Assembly (NCBI GenBank): GCA_030616425.1
Contig: JAUWXJ010000106.1
Coordinates: 1 to 8,073, forward strand
Length of the DNA: 8,073 nt
Direction of reading: 5' to 3'
DNA from: Desulfobacterales bacterium
GTDB lineage: Bacteria; Desulfobacterota; Desulfobacteria; Desulfobacterales; C00003060
In this document: one piece after another, positions 1 to 6,311 of the stretch
Numbering within the stretch: the first letter of the stretch is position 1
Layout of the letters: the number at the start of each line of letters is the position of its first letter
Program-made: the position numbers and the translations under genes
Notes under the pieces: generated by a model
Databases searched by the model: none
The model's input: the letters and a program-made list of their open reading frames with translations, nothing else
Told to the model about the DNA's origin: nothing

Positions 1-87
1 ATACAAGCTAACAAGCCTATTGTAACTGGGTCAGGACGGTTTGCCGAATATGGTGCCGTTATGGGAGCTATCAGGCGATATCAGTGA
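1..87 (+). CDS. 3' end of an unrecognised protein-coding gene (partial)
   Basis: Frame 1 is open from the window edge to a TGA at 85-87 and encodes 28 residues beginning IQANKPIVTGSG and ending EYGAVMGAIRRYQ. The composition looks like a real protein: a PIVTGSG turn, then a glycine and alanine-rich helix and a short basic tail. The only ATG in the visible part is inside this stretch (61-63), so the true start lies upstream of the window. The gene lies 93 bp before the acylphosphatase on the same strand and could share its transcript. I do not recognise the family. The -TGSG...EYGA-MGA- pattern loosely recalls the C-terminal end of sugar-kinase or ASKHA-type folds, but that is only a resemblance. 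Confidence 0.6.
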   Translation: MQANKPIVTGSGRFAEYGAVMGAIRRYQ

Positions 88-120
88 CCCGAGCTCAAAA
101 AAGATGCCCCTTGGCGGCTC

Positions 121-150
121 TTGTACAGTAATAGTGTGGGAAATTACGAT
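121..150 (+). promoter_or_regulatory. candidate sigma70-type promoter for the acylphosphatase gene
   Basis: TTGTAC at 121-126 and TACGAT at 145-150 are separated by 18 bp and lie about 30 bp upstream of the acylphosphatase start. Each box matches the consensus at four or five positions. The gene also has a good Shine-Dalgarno sequence (AGGGGA at 169-174, six bases before the ATG). Co-transcription with the upstream partial gene is an equally reasonable alternative. Confidence 0.3.
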
Positions 151-180
151 ACGGGACACTAGTCAGACAGGGGAAAGGGC

Positions 181-462
181 ATGGAAAAGATCAGAGTTCA
201 TGTCATCGTTGAAGGACATGTCCAGGGCGTCTGTTTCAGGATGGACACAAGGCGCGCAGCCTTGGAACGAGGCGTCACAGGATGGGTAAGAAATCTGCGT
301 GACGGTACTGTTGAGGCGGTATTTGAAGGGGACGAAGTTAGCGTGAGATCGATGATAGAATGGTGCGAGGGTGGCCCCCGTCTTGCCCGTGTCAGCGACG
401 TGGCAGTAGAGTGGCACCCCTACACTGGCGAGTTTGACAGCTTTGAAATTACGTTTGTATAA
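181..462 (+). CDS. acyP: acylphosphatase
   Basis: This 93-residue protein has the normal length of a single-domain acylphosphatase, a small cytoplasmic enzyme that hydrolyses acyl phosphates such as acetyl phosphate or 1,3-bisphosphoglycerate to the carboxylate and phosphate. The first family signature is at residues 10-20 (VEGHVQGVCFR), with the phosphate-binding arginine at Arg20. The second is at residues 35-42 (WVRNLRDG), with the water-positioning asparagine at Asn38. The GPRLARVSDV stretch (65-74) matches the usual GP-x-A-V-V segment and the C-terminus ends in the expected beta strand. The start is supported by AGGGGA six bases upstream. Both catalytic residues are present, so the enzyme should be active. 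The physiological substrate cannot be told from sequence. HypF also contains such a domain, but this protein is far too short to be HypF. Confidence 0.93.
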   Translation: MEKIRVHVIVEGHVQGVCFRMDTRRAALERGVTGWVRNLRDGTVEAVFEGDEVSVRSMIEWCEGGPRLARVSDVAVEWHPYTGEFDSFEITFV

Positions 463-466
463 AGCT

Positions 467-583
467 GTTGGTTCTCATCCGACTGATTCCTTTCCTCGTA
501 ATTCATGAACCGGTCACGATGTAAGACTCTGTCCCGAAACAACACTTCACTCTAGATGACAGTCGAATCGGATGAGAACCAAC
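467..583. repeat. long-armed inverted repeat between convergent genes
   Basis: The 16-bp arm GTTGGTTCTCATCCGA (467-482) is repeated as a perfect inverse at 568-583. A second paired block continues inwards (CGACTG at 480-485 with CAGTCG at 560-565), offset by five extra bases in the right arm. Outside the perfect arms, AAGC (462-465) faces GCTT (588-591) with a small indel. The interior of about 74 bases has no ORF. No T-run follows either arm, so it is not a standard rho-independent terminator, and I see no clear target-site duplication. It may be a MITE-like remnant or a structured RNA element shared by the 3' ends of acyP and the HU gene. Confidence 0.7.
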
Positions 584-611
584 TAACGCTTAGACAAAAA
601 TGAATTTCGGC

Positions 612-884
612 TTAGATGGCGCCTTTTAACGCTTTGCCCGGTTTGAACCTTACAGTATTGGAAGCCTTAATCTTGATGGTTGCACCTGTTTGAGGGTTTC
701 GGCCCTTGCGCGCCTTACGACGCACCTTTTGAAAAGTTCCAAAGCCTACCAGGGTTACTTTGCCGGCCTTCTTTTTCAGGGCCTTGGTGACGCTATCCAC
801 AAACGAATTCAGCGCAGCACCGGCCGCAGCCTTGGAGATCCTTGCATCCTTAGCCATCTTCTCTACAATGTCTGCCTTTGTCAT
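612..884 (-). CDS. HU-family nucleoid DNA-binding protein
   Basis: The 90-residue product has the standard length of an HU/IHF subunit, a dimeric protein that bends DNA and compacts the nucleoid. The N-terminal helical dimerisation region (about 1-40) begins MTKADIVEKMA. The beta core contains VGFGTF (46-51). The DNA-wrapping arm carries the hallmark RNPQTG at 62-67, with the intercalating proline at Pro64. The C-terminus FKPGKALKGAI closes the fold. The arm is unusually basic (KVRRKARKGR, 53-62). The start is well supported by GGAGG nine bases upstream (complement at 894-898). The gene is monocistronic in this window and converges on acyP. HU is preferred over IHF because the sequence lacks obvious IHF alpha or beta features, but subtype assignment would need alignment. 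Confidence 0.95.
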   Translation of the reverse strand: MTKADIVEKMAKDARISKAAAGAALNSFVDSVTKALKKKAGKVTLVGFGTFQKVRRKARKGRNPQTGATIKIKASNTVRFKPGKALKGAI

Positions 885-958
885 CGTTGCTTTCCTCCCC
901 TTTCACTTAAGGTTTAGGCCAATCTTTTTGGAGAACCCTATTGTGACAGCGATTTTCC

Positions 959-985
959 ATTACATTGATATAATCGGGATGTCAA
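959..985 (-). promoter_or_regulatory. candidate promoter of the HU gene
   Basis: Read on the minus strand, a perfect TTGACA (complement at 980-985) is followed after 15 bp by TGTAAT (complement at 959-964), which matches five of six -10 positions. The spacer is shorter than the ideal 17 bp. It predicts an untranslated leader of roughly 70 bases before the HU start at 884. Confidence 0.4.
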
Positions 986-1123
986 CACTATAATGCAATT
1001 TTTCTTGATTTTTTTCTTCATATACCAAGATTCTGCCTCTGTTGCCGATTGCCACCATCCTGTTTTGCCAGGATACGCGGTATTTATATACACACCCTTA
1101 CAAAATTCCTTAAGCATTGAAGC

Positions 1124-1159
1124 TCCCTGTCCGCCTCGGCGGACCTGGGCGGACAGGGA
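1124..1159. repeat. REP-like GC-rich palindrome downstream of ftsY
   Basis: TCCCTGTCCGCC (1124-1135) is perfectly inverted as GGCGGACAGGGA (1148-1159) around a 12-base centre. A shorter alternative hairpin is nested in the left half: TCCGCC (1130-1135) also pairs with GGCGGA at 1138-1143 across a two-base loop. It lies 59 bp past the ftsY stop. There is no T-run on the minus strand after it, so a classical intrinsic terminator is not supported. The sequence style resembles dispersed intergenic palindromes (REP/BIME type) and could protect mRNA 3' ends. Confidence 0.65.
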
Positions 1160-1217
1160 ATGCGATCTCTTTTGCGGTTCATCACAATGTTCTTGGTTTC
1201 CAACTTTGGCTCAGTTG

Positions 1218-2297
1218 CTAGAACAAGGCCCTGGCAAAAGCATCGGCATCAAAGCCTTGCAGGTCCTCGGTCTTCTCTCCGAGCCCAACATACTGGATAG
1301 GGAGCTTGAAATCGTGACATATACCCACCACGATCCCGCCCTTAGCTGTGCCATCGAGTTTTGTAAGGATGATACCCGTAATCTCAATGGCCTCATGAAA
1401 GAGTTTGGCCTGTGATATTGCATTCTGTCCGGTCGTGGCATCCAGAACCAACAGGGTCTCATGAGGTGCATCAGGGATTTGGCGGGCAATTGTTCGGCGG
1501 ATTTTCTTGAGTTGTTCCATCAGATTGACCTTGGTATGAAGACGGCCTGCTGTGTCGATCATCACTATGTCCACGTCTCTTGATCTTGAGGCCTGGATTC
1601 CATCATAGACCACAGCAGAAGGATCTGCTTTAGCGCCGTGCTTCACTTCGTGTCCTTTAATGATTTCAGCACCGGCACGGTTGCCCCAAATTTCGAGCTG
1701 TTCAACAGCAGCAGCCCTGAAAGTGTCGGCTGCAATCAATAATACCCGCTTGCCTTGTTTAACGTAGCGATCCGATAGCTTTCCGATAGTCGTTGTCTTG
1801 CCAACGCCATTTACTCCTACTACCATGATGACATGGGGTTTGTCGTGGGGCATGCGAACCGGCTCTGATGAGGCTTTGAGAAAGGCGAGAATCTCAGCCT
1901 GTAGTGCATCTTTGAGCTCGTTAGGATTGTTTAGGGCTTTGCTTTCAACCCTTTCCCTGACCTTCTCAATGAGGGCCATAGTTGTCTGTATGCCGATATC
2001 TGAGGTAATCAGAATCTCCTCCAGTTCTTCGAGTAGCTTTTCGTCAATCTCCTTTTTCCCGAGCAGAAGATTGTCTAGGCGGCTGGTAAAGGCCTTACGT
2101 GTCCTGGACAGGCGATTTTTGAGTCTGACCAGGAGCCGTTGTTCTGGCGTCTCAGGTAGCGGTCTTTCCTCTTGGGGTTTTTCTGTTCCCTCAGCCTCAG
2201 GGAGAGTTTCTATCTCTTCAGGCGCCTGGTCTTGTTGGGGGACCTTTTCCGGGCCTTCATAGGCCTTCTTTTTCCTTTTAAACCATTTAAAAGCCAT
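1218..2297 (-). CDS. ftsY: signal recognition particle receptor FtsY
   Basis: The 359-residue GTPase is the membrane-associated receptor that docks SRP-ribosome complexes (Ffh plus 4.5S RNA) at the Sec translocon. A basic N-terminus (MAFKWFKRKKK) is followed by a short Glu- and Pro-rich A domain (about 13-52), the helical N domain (about 55-145), and the NG GTPase: G1 GVNGVGKTTT (161-170), G2 DTFRAAA (191-197), G3 DTAGR (248-252), G4 TKLD (312-315) and the GLGE closing loop (338-341). All nucleotide-binding motifs are intact. The basic start fits the membrane-targeting helix of the family, which supports this ATG although no good Shine-Dalgarno precedes it. It lies 53 bp after smc on the same strand, a common bacterial pairing, and probably depends on the smc promoter. 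The compact acidic region makes it shorter than the E. coli protein, as in many other bacteria. Confidence 0.97.
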   Translation of the reverse strand: MAFKWFKRKKKAYEGPEKVPQQDQAPEEIETLPEAEGTEKPQEERPLPETPEQRLLVRLKNRLSRTRKAFTSRLDNLLLGKKEIDEKLLEELEEILITSDIGIQTTMALIEKVRERVESKALNNPNELKDALQAEILAFLKASSEPVRMPHDKPHVIMVVGVNGVGKTTTIGKLSDRYVKQGKRVLLIAADTFRAAAVEQLEIWGNRAGAEIIKGHEVKHGAKADPSAVVYDGIQASRSRDVDIVMIDTAGRLHTKVNLMEQLKKIRRTIARQIPDAPHETLLVLDATTGQNAISQAKLFHEAIEITGIILTKLDGTAKGGIVVGICHDFKLPIQYVGLGEKTEDLQGFDADAFARALF

Positions 2298-2350
2298 GAT
2301 GTGGAAGTCTAGTGGGCAGTAGTTGGGGAGATACGATTATGGGGCTGCGA

Positions 2351-5300
2351 TCAAGCTACCTCTCTTAAGGGTGGTTGTTGCTCTTCGAGGCTCACTGAGA
2401 GGAGTTTTGATATCCCTTTATCCTCCATGGTCACACCGAAAAGCGCGTCAGCAACCTCCATGGTCTGCTTGTTGTGGGTAATCATAATGACCTGAGAATT
2501 TTTCCCTATTTGCCGAAGAAGGTGGTTAAAACGATACGTGTTTGCATCGTCCAAGGGGGCGTCAATTTCGTCAAACACGCAAAACGCTCTGGGCTTGATC
2601 AAAAAGAGTGAAAAGATAAGCGCAATTGCGGCCAAGGCCTTTTCGCCGGCGGAAAGGAGGCTCATGCGGGTCAGTTTTTTTCCGGGTGGATGAACCAAGA
2701 AAGAAACGCCTGACTCTAATGGTCTCTTTGGATCGGTGAGTGCCAACTTGGCTGCGCCACCCTCAAAGAGTTCTGGAAAAACCTCTTGCAATTTTTCATT
2801 AACAGCCTTGAAGGTCTTCATGAACCGTTTCAAAGATGTCCTGTTGATCTTGCGAATGACTCGACGCAGGGCCTCTATTGCTTCGACCAGGTCTTCCTGC
2901 TGTTCAGTGAGAAATCGGTATCGTTCCCCCAAGGTGTCATATTCTTGGATGGCCGCAAGGTTGACATCCCCAATCCTGGTAATCCGTTCACGGTGGCGTG
3001 CCAGCGCCTCTTCCGTCTCTTCCACTGAAAGCACTGCGGTGTCCTCCTGATGATCAGGGCTTTCGATATTCAGGTGGTAGCTTTCCTTAATTCGACTCAC
3101 GAGGTGTTCACACCGCATCCGCCTTTCCGCTTGCTTTAGTTCGAGTTGCTGTATCTTTTGTAAGGCTTCTTGTTGAGCGCTTCTAACATCGGAGATTGCC
3201 TGGTCATTTTCTGCCAGCATCCCTTTGATTTTCTGGTACTCGGCCTCCATATCGGTCAAGGTCTGTTCAACAGCCTTTAACTCTGCATACAGGCGCGGAA
3301 TCTTGTCCCTGTCTCTTGACAGAGACTGCTCAATAGATAGCTTATGTTGTTCTTCCTGCTCTAGCTGCCTGGTTAGCTGGCTCAATTTTCCTTGGCACTC
3401 ATCCTGAAAGCTTTTTAAGCGTCGCAATGTGTTTTGAGCGTTGTCATGTTCTGCCTGTAGTCTCGTCAATTCCAGCCTGAACTCCGCAACCTTTTGGTTT
3501 GATGTTTCAAGGCTATCTGAAACTTCTTTGATCTCCATGCCTATCTGGTCAATGGCAGACTCTGTTGTTTGAATCTCGCGGGAGAGCCCGGACAGGACTT
3601 CTTCAAACTTGGAGAGTTCTCGGTCAAGGTCGGTTTCCTCCCCTTTGGTTTGCTGTGCCTCGAGGCCCAAGATTTTCAGCCTTTGACGGACGTGCTTGAT
3701 CTCTTCCCCGAGGCGGTAATTCTCCTTTTCAATGTCCATTTCTTGTTGACTTTTTTTGCGCTGGATTTGAATGGTCTTTTGAATTTGTGTTTCCAATGCA
3801 ATGGCTTCAGCTTCCAATTGTTCCTGTCTCGACTTGGCCCCTGCACTCGATCTCTCCAGCTGCGAAAGCTGGGTATTCAATTCCCTGATTTCCCTCTTCT
3901 TGGACAGGATGCCGGCATTCCCATTATCCTGACTTCCACCTATCAGGATGCCCTGTGGGCAAACACGGTCCCCCTTTCGTGTGACCACGGCCTGACGAAA
4001 TCCGTTCTTGTTCCAAAACTGTACGGCAGCTTTAAGATCTTCGGCAACTACCACGTGTCCCACGAGTGATTGGATCAGGTGTTCATAGCCCTCTTTTACT
4101 TTCACGTGGTCAATAAGGAGGTTTTGAGAGTCGGCCACGCTTGCTGGTTCAGGAGCAGCTGTGTGTGTATCGCTGAGTGGTTTGAGTCCCTTTACGGGGA
4201 TAAAACCGGCCCGGCCAGCCGACTGTGCACGAAGATAGTCAATGGCTGCCACACCACCCTCCTGGTCCCTCACAATCACATATTCCAAGGTTTGACCCAG
4301 GGCGGCTTCCACGGCGTCCTCATAGGAGGGCTCTACCTCGATAACATTGGCTACCAGCCCTTGAATCCCGGCATGCTCAGGGACATCGGACTGGGATTCC
4401 CGCATGATTGCCTGAACCCCCTCCTTAAACCACTCGTAGTTTTCATCCATCTTCTTGAGTGCTGCATGCCTGGATCGAATCTTTTGCCTTTCGCCTTCTA
4501 TGATCTGGACGTTGCGCACCTGGCGGCCAAGGGCCTGACGCTTTTCTGCCAGTTCTTTGTTTATCGATTCCAGGGATTGCTTTATTTCTCTTAAGTGTTG
4601 CTTTAAGTCGTTAAGGTTGTCGTTGGTCTTGGCCGAGCCCTTTTCAAGCCTTGCGAGATCAGCCTCGGCTTGGACTTTTTCTTTCTTGATATGTTCCAAC
4701 CTCCTTGCAAGGCCTGCCTTGCTTTGTGAGGTGTTTTCGAGTGTGTTTTGATAGGCTGCCTTGTTGGTTGCCAGGCCCATCAGTTCAGCCTTCTTGGTCT
4801 CCAGGGCTTTATTCAGCTCGGCTATGCGTTCTTTCAAGGCCTGGGCAGTTGGTTCTTCTTGTTTGATGTTTTCTTTGATCCTCTCAATATCTTGTTGCAG
4901 CACAAGTGATCGCTCATCCAAGTTGCGGCATTCGAGGCTGATATCAAGGTCTTTCTCCTTCATTTCTTTAATCTCAGCGTTGAGTTGCTCGGCCTCGGCG
5001 ATCAGACGTTCAAGATCCTTGTTGCCGTATTCAAGATCCGCTTCAAGCTTGTCTATGGTTCGCTGGAACTGATATCTTTTGCTCTTATGATCGGAGATTT
5101 CCTGGTCCTTGGCTGCTCGTTCCTGTTCTGTTTCTTCAATCGCAGCATCGAGCTTTGCAAGTTGAGATCCGTGCTTGAGATCTGTATCGCGCATGGATTT
5201 AAGTAAAGTATCAGTCTCGCGCATCTTCGCGCACAGGGCTTTGTACTGATAGGTTGCCAGGTCAACCTCCAGACGCTCGATCTGTTTTTGATAGGTCTTG

Positions 5301-5953
5301 TACCGCTCTGCTTTTCTAGCTTGACGCTTAAGGCTATTCATCTGGCGCTTCACCTCGGTGATGATGTCATTGATGCGTACCAGATTATGTTGGGTTCGCT
5401 CAATCTTGCGAAGCGCCTCGTTTTTTCGGCTCTTGTACCGGGTGATGCCTGCGGCCTCTTCCACAAAGAAGCGTCGCTCTTCGGGTCCGGCGTCGAGCAG
5501 GGTGGAGATCCTTGCTTGCTCAATGACAGCATAGGTTCTTGGTCCCGCGCCACTTCCCATCAACAGATTTTGGATGTCTTTGAGTCTGCACGGTCGCTTA
5601 TTGATGAAGTAAGCACTCTCACCCGACCGGAAGAGGCGACGGGCTACCATAATTTCGGAAAACTCTCGATATTGTTCCGGGGTGTTGTCATTGTCATTAA
5701 TGAGTGTGAGTGCCACCTCTGCAATGTTCAAAGGAGCCCTTTTCTCAGTGCCTGAGAAAATGACGTCTTCCATTGATTTGCCGCGGAGCAGTTTGACGCT
5801 CTGTTCTCCCATGACCCAACGAATGGCATCAACGATATTGCTCTTGCCGCAACCGTTGGGACCAACCACCGCAGAAATCCCTTCTGGGAATGTCACGGTC
5901 GTTTTGTCCACGAAAGATTTGAACCCGGTAATATCTAACTGTCTAATTTTCAT
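2351..5953 (-). CDS. smc: chromosome partition protein SMC
   Basis: The 1200-residue condensin ATPase has the usual length for bacterial SMC. It dimerises through its hinge and, with ScpA and ScpB, extrudes DNA loops and aids chromosome segregation. Walker A is GPNGCGKSN (31-39). The Q-loop glutamine is Gln146 in VIEQARIS. A long Glu-, Lys- and Gln-rich coiled coil covers about 170-500. The hinge is about 527-675, starting near HAGIQGLV and ending near QGILIGGS. The returning coiled coil covers about 680-1010. The C-terminal head has the ABC signature LSAGEK (1100-1105), Walker B CVFDEID (1125-1131) with its catalytic glutamate, D-loop DAPLDDAN (1131-1138) and switch histidine in MITHNK (1158-1163). 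The start fits the family (MKIRQLDITGFKSF) and has GAGGT eight bases upstream (complement at 5962-5966). ScpA and ScpB are not in the window. Nothing is missing or interrupted. Confidence 0.98.
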   Translation of the reverse strand: MKIRQLDITGFKSFVDKTTVTFPEGISAVVGPNGCGKSNIVDAIRWVMGEQSVKLLRGKSMEDVIFSGTEKRAPLNIAEVALTLINDNDNTPEQYREFSEIMVARRLFRSGESAYFINKRPCRLKDIQNLLMGSGAGPRTYAVIEQARISTLLDAGPEERRFFVEEAAGITRYKSRKNEALRKIERTQHNLVRINDIITEVKRQMNSLKRQARKAERYKTYQKQIERLEVDLATYQYKALCAKMRETDTLLKSMRDTDLKHGSQLAKLDAAIEETEQERAAKDQEISDHKSKRYQFQRTIDKLEADLEYGNKDLERLIAEAEQLNAEIKEMKEKDLDISLECRNLDERSLVLQQDIERIKENIKQEEPTAQALKERIAELNKALETKKAELMGLATNKAAYQNTLENTSQSKAGLARRLEHIKKEKVQAEADLARLEKGSAKTNDNLNDLKQHLREIKQSLESINKELAEKRQALGRQVRNVQIIEGERQKIRSRHAALKKMDENYEWFKEGVQAIMRESQSDVPEHAGIQGLVANVIEVEPSYEDAVEAALGQTLEYVIVRDQEGGVAAIDYLRAQSAGRAGFIPVKGLKPLSDTHTAAPEPASVADSQNLLIDHVKVKEGYEHLIQSLVGHVVVAEDLKAAVQFWNKNGFRQAVVTRKGDRVCPQGILIGGSQDNGNAGILSKKREIRELNTQLSQLERSSAGAKSRQEQLEAEAIALETQIQKTIQIQRKKSQQEMDIEKENYRLGEEIKHVRQRLKILGLEAQQTKGEETDLDRELSKFEEVLSGLSREIQTTESAIDQIGMEIKEVSDSLETSNQKVAEFRLELTRLQAEHDNAQNTLRRLKSFQDECQGKLSQLTRQLEQEEQHKLSIEQSLSRDRDKIPRLYAELKAVEQTLTDMEAEYQKIKGMLAENDQAISDVRSAQQEALQKIQQLELKQAERRMRCEHLVSRIKESYHLNIESPDHQEDTAVLSVEETEEALARHRERITRIGDVNLAAIQEYDTLGERYRFLTEQQEDLVEAIEALRRVIRKINRTSLKRFMKTFKAVNEKLQEVFPELFEGGAAKLALTDPKRPLESGVSFLVHPPGKKLTRMSLLSAGEKALAAIALIFSLFLIKPRAFCVFDEIDAPLDDANTYRFNHLLRQIGKNSQVIMITHNKQTMEVADALFGVTMEDKGISKLLSVSLEEQQPPLREVA

Positions 5954-6008
5954 AATGAATAACCTCGTTAAGGGAACTCGGAATTCAGACCCGTCCTTAA
6001 ACTGAAGA

Positions 6009-6037
6009 AGTCTATCAAATCGAGAAGGGTTTGTAAA
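6009..6037 (-). promoter_or_regulatory. candidate promoter of the smc-ftsY unit
   Basis: On the minus strand TTTACA (complement at 6032-6037) and TAGACT (complement at 6009-6014) are separated by exactly 17 bp and match the sigma70 boxes at five and four positions. It predicts a short leader of about 50 bases before the smc start at 5953. Confidence 0.45.
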
Positions 6038-6047
6038 GGAAAAAGTA

Positions 6048-6173
6048 CTATAAAATGTATATCTTAAGTTGAGAGATACAACATATGGGGGTTCCTATGG
6101 TTGCTTTGGCTGGTTCACTAATCTTTTGGTCCGTATCCAGTTCTTTCAAGGTGCCACGAATCGTATAGCGCAT
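6048..6173 (-). CDS. possible small ORF or gene remnant, 41 codons
   Basis: Starting at the ATG complementary to 6171-6173, the frame encodes 41 residues (MRYTIRGTLKELDTDQ... ending KIYIL) and stops at the complement of 6048-6050. The frame stays open upstream of the ATG for about 20 more codons (including KDNGLKLKV), back to a stop near 6245. The middle part has plausible protein-like composition, which could mean a real small protein or the tail of a decayed gene. The AAGGTG upstream abuts the ATG too closely to be a good ribosome site. I do not recognise it, and chance remains quite possible. Confidence 0.2.
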   Translation of the reverse strand: MRYTIRGTLKELDTDQKISEPAKATIGTPICCISQLKIYIL

Positions 6174-6235
6174 CACCTTCAGTTTAAGGCCGTTGTCTTT
6201 CTGAATAAAGCAGGGGAAGAGGGGAGGGGAATCCC

Positions 6236-6264
6236 TTGTAAATCATAGCTGAATAGGCTATTAA
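6236..6264 (+). promoter_or_regulatory. candidate promoter of the radical SAM gene
   Basis: TTGTAA (6236-6241) and TATTAA (6259-6264) are separated by 17 bp, each matching four consensus positions. The -10 box overlaps the first copy of the tandem repeat at 6260-6293, so a regulator binding that repeat would compete with RNA polymerase. Confidence 0.35.
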
Positions 6265-6293
6265 ATACGGGAAACCATTAAATACGGAAAACG
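6260..6293. repeat. tandem 17-bp repeat, possible operator
   Basis: ATTAAATACGGGAAACC (6260-6276) is followed directly by ATTAAATACGGAAAACG (6277-6293), 15 of 17 positions identical, with the 11-base core ATTAAATACGG unchanged. It overlaps the candidate -10 box and the predicted transcription start of the radical SAM gene, 18 bp before its first ATG. That placement suits a regulator site, though a slippage duplication is also possible. Confidence 0.5.
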
Positions 6294-6311
6294 TTTTTTT
6301 AGGTTGAAACC

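Larger units (their letters stand above)
885..1217. other. 333-bp spacer between HU and ftsY; no gene seen
   Basis: The HU-proximal part holds the HU Shine-Dalgarno and promoter. A T-rich tract lies at 999-1020. A small hairpin (ATCCTG at 1057-1062 with CAGGAT at 1069-1074) and a strong GC-rich palindrome (1124-1159) follow. The longest open frame in the region (993-1415, plus) runs antisense into ftsY, is Cys- and Ser-rich with no family features, and is best regarded as chance. Confidence 0.6.
5954..6311. other. 358-bp divergent spacer between smc and the radical SAM gene
   Basis: From left to right it holds the smc Shine-Dalgarno and promoter, a low-confidence 41-codon minus-strand ORF (6048-6173), a purine-rich G-run tract (6213-6229), a candidate rightward promoter, a tandem 17-bp repeat (6260-6293) and a T-run (6294-6300). 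No confident gene is present. Confidence 0.6.

Noticed and set aside
467..595. Inverted repeat considered as an integron attC site or a retron ncRNA
   Set aside because: The ends do not fit RYYYAAC and GTTRRRY core sites in the right orientation, and no integrase or reverse transcriptase is present in the window.
594..601. A-run (minus-strand T-run) after HU considered as an intrinsic terminator
   Set aside because: No GC-rich hairpin directly precedes it on the minus strand.
993..1415. 140-codon plus-strand ORF crossing the palindrome and the ftsY 3' end
   Set aside because: It encodes the REP-like palindrome and antisense ftsY sequence and has no recognisable domain. The putative promoter box overlaps its start codon, so it would not be translated from that promoter.
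1798..2262. 154-codon plus-strand ORF antisense to ftsY, very Ser- and Arg-rich
   Set aside because: Its composition is the mirror of the acidic, Lys-rich FtsY N-terminus, and there is no ribosome site or domain.
3569..4594. Two long back-to-back plus-strand ORFs (3569-4069 and 4070-4594) antisense to smc
   Set aside because: They lie wholly inside the smc coiled coil and hinge, show no family motifs, and are expected as codon-bias shadows of a long gene.
6213..6229. G-run tract considered as a G-quadruplex
   Set aside because: Only three runs of four G are present. A fourth run is not within reach on this strand.
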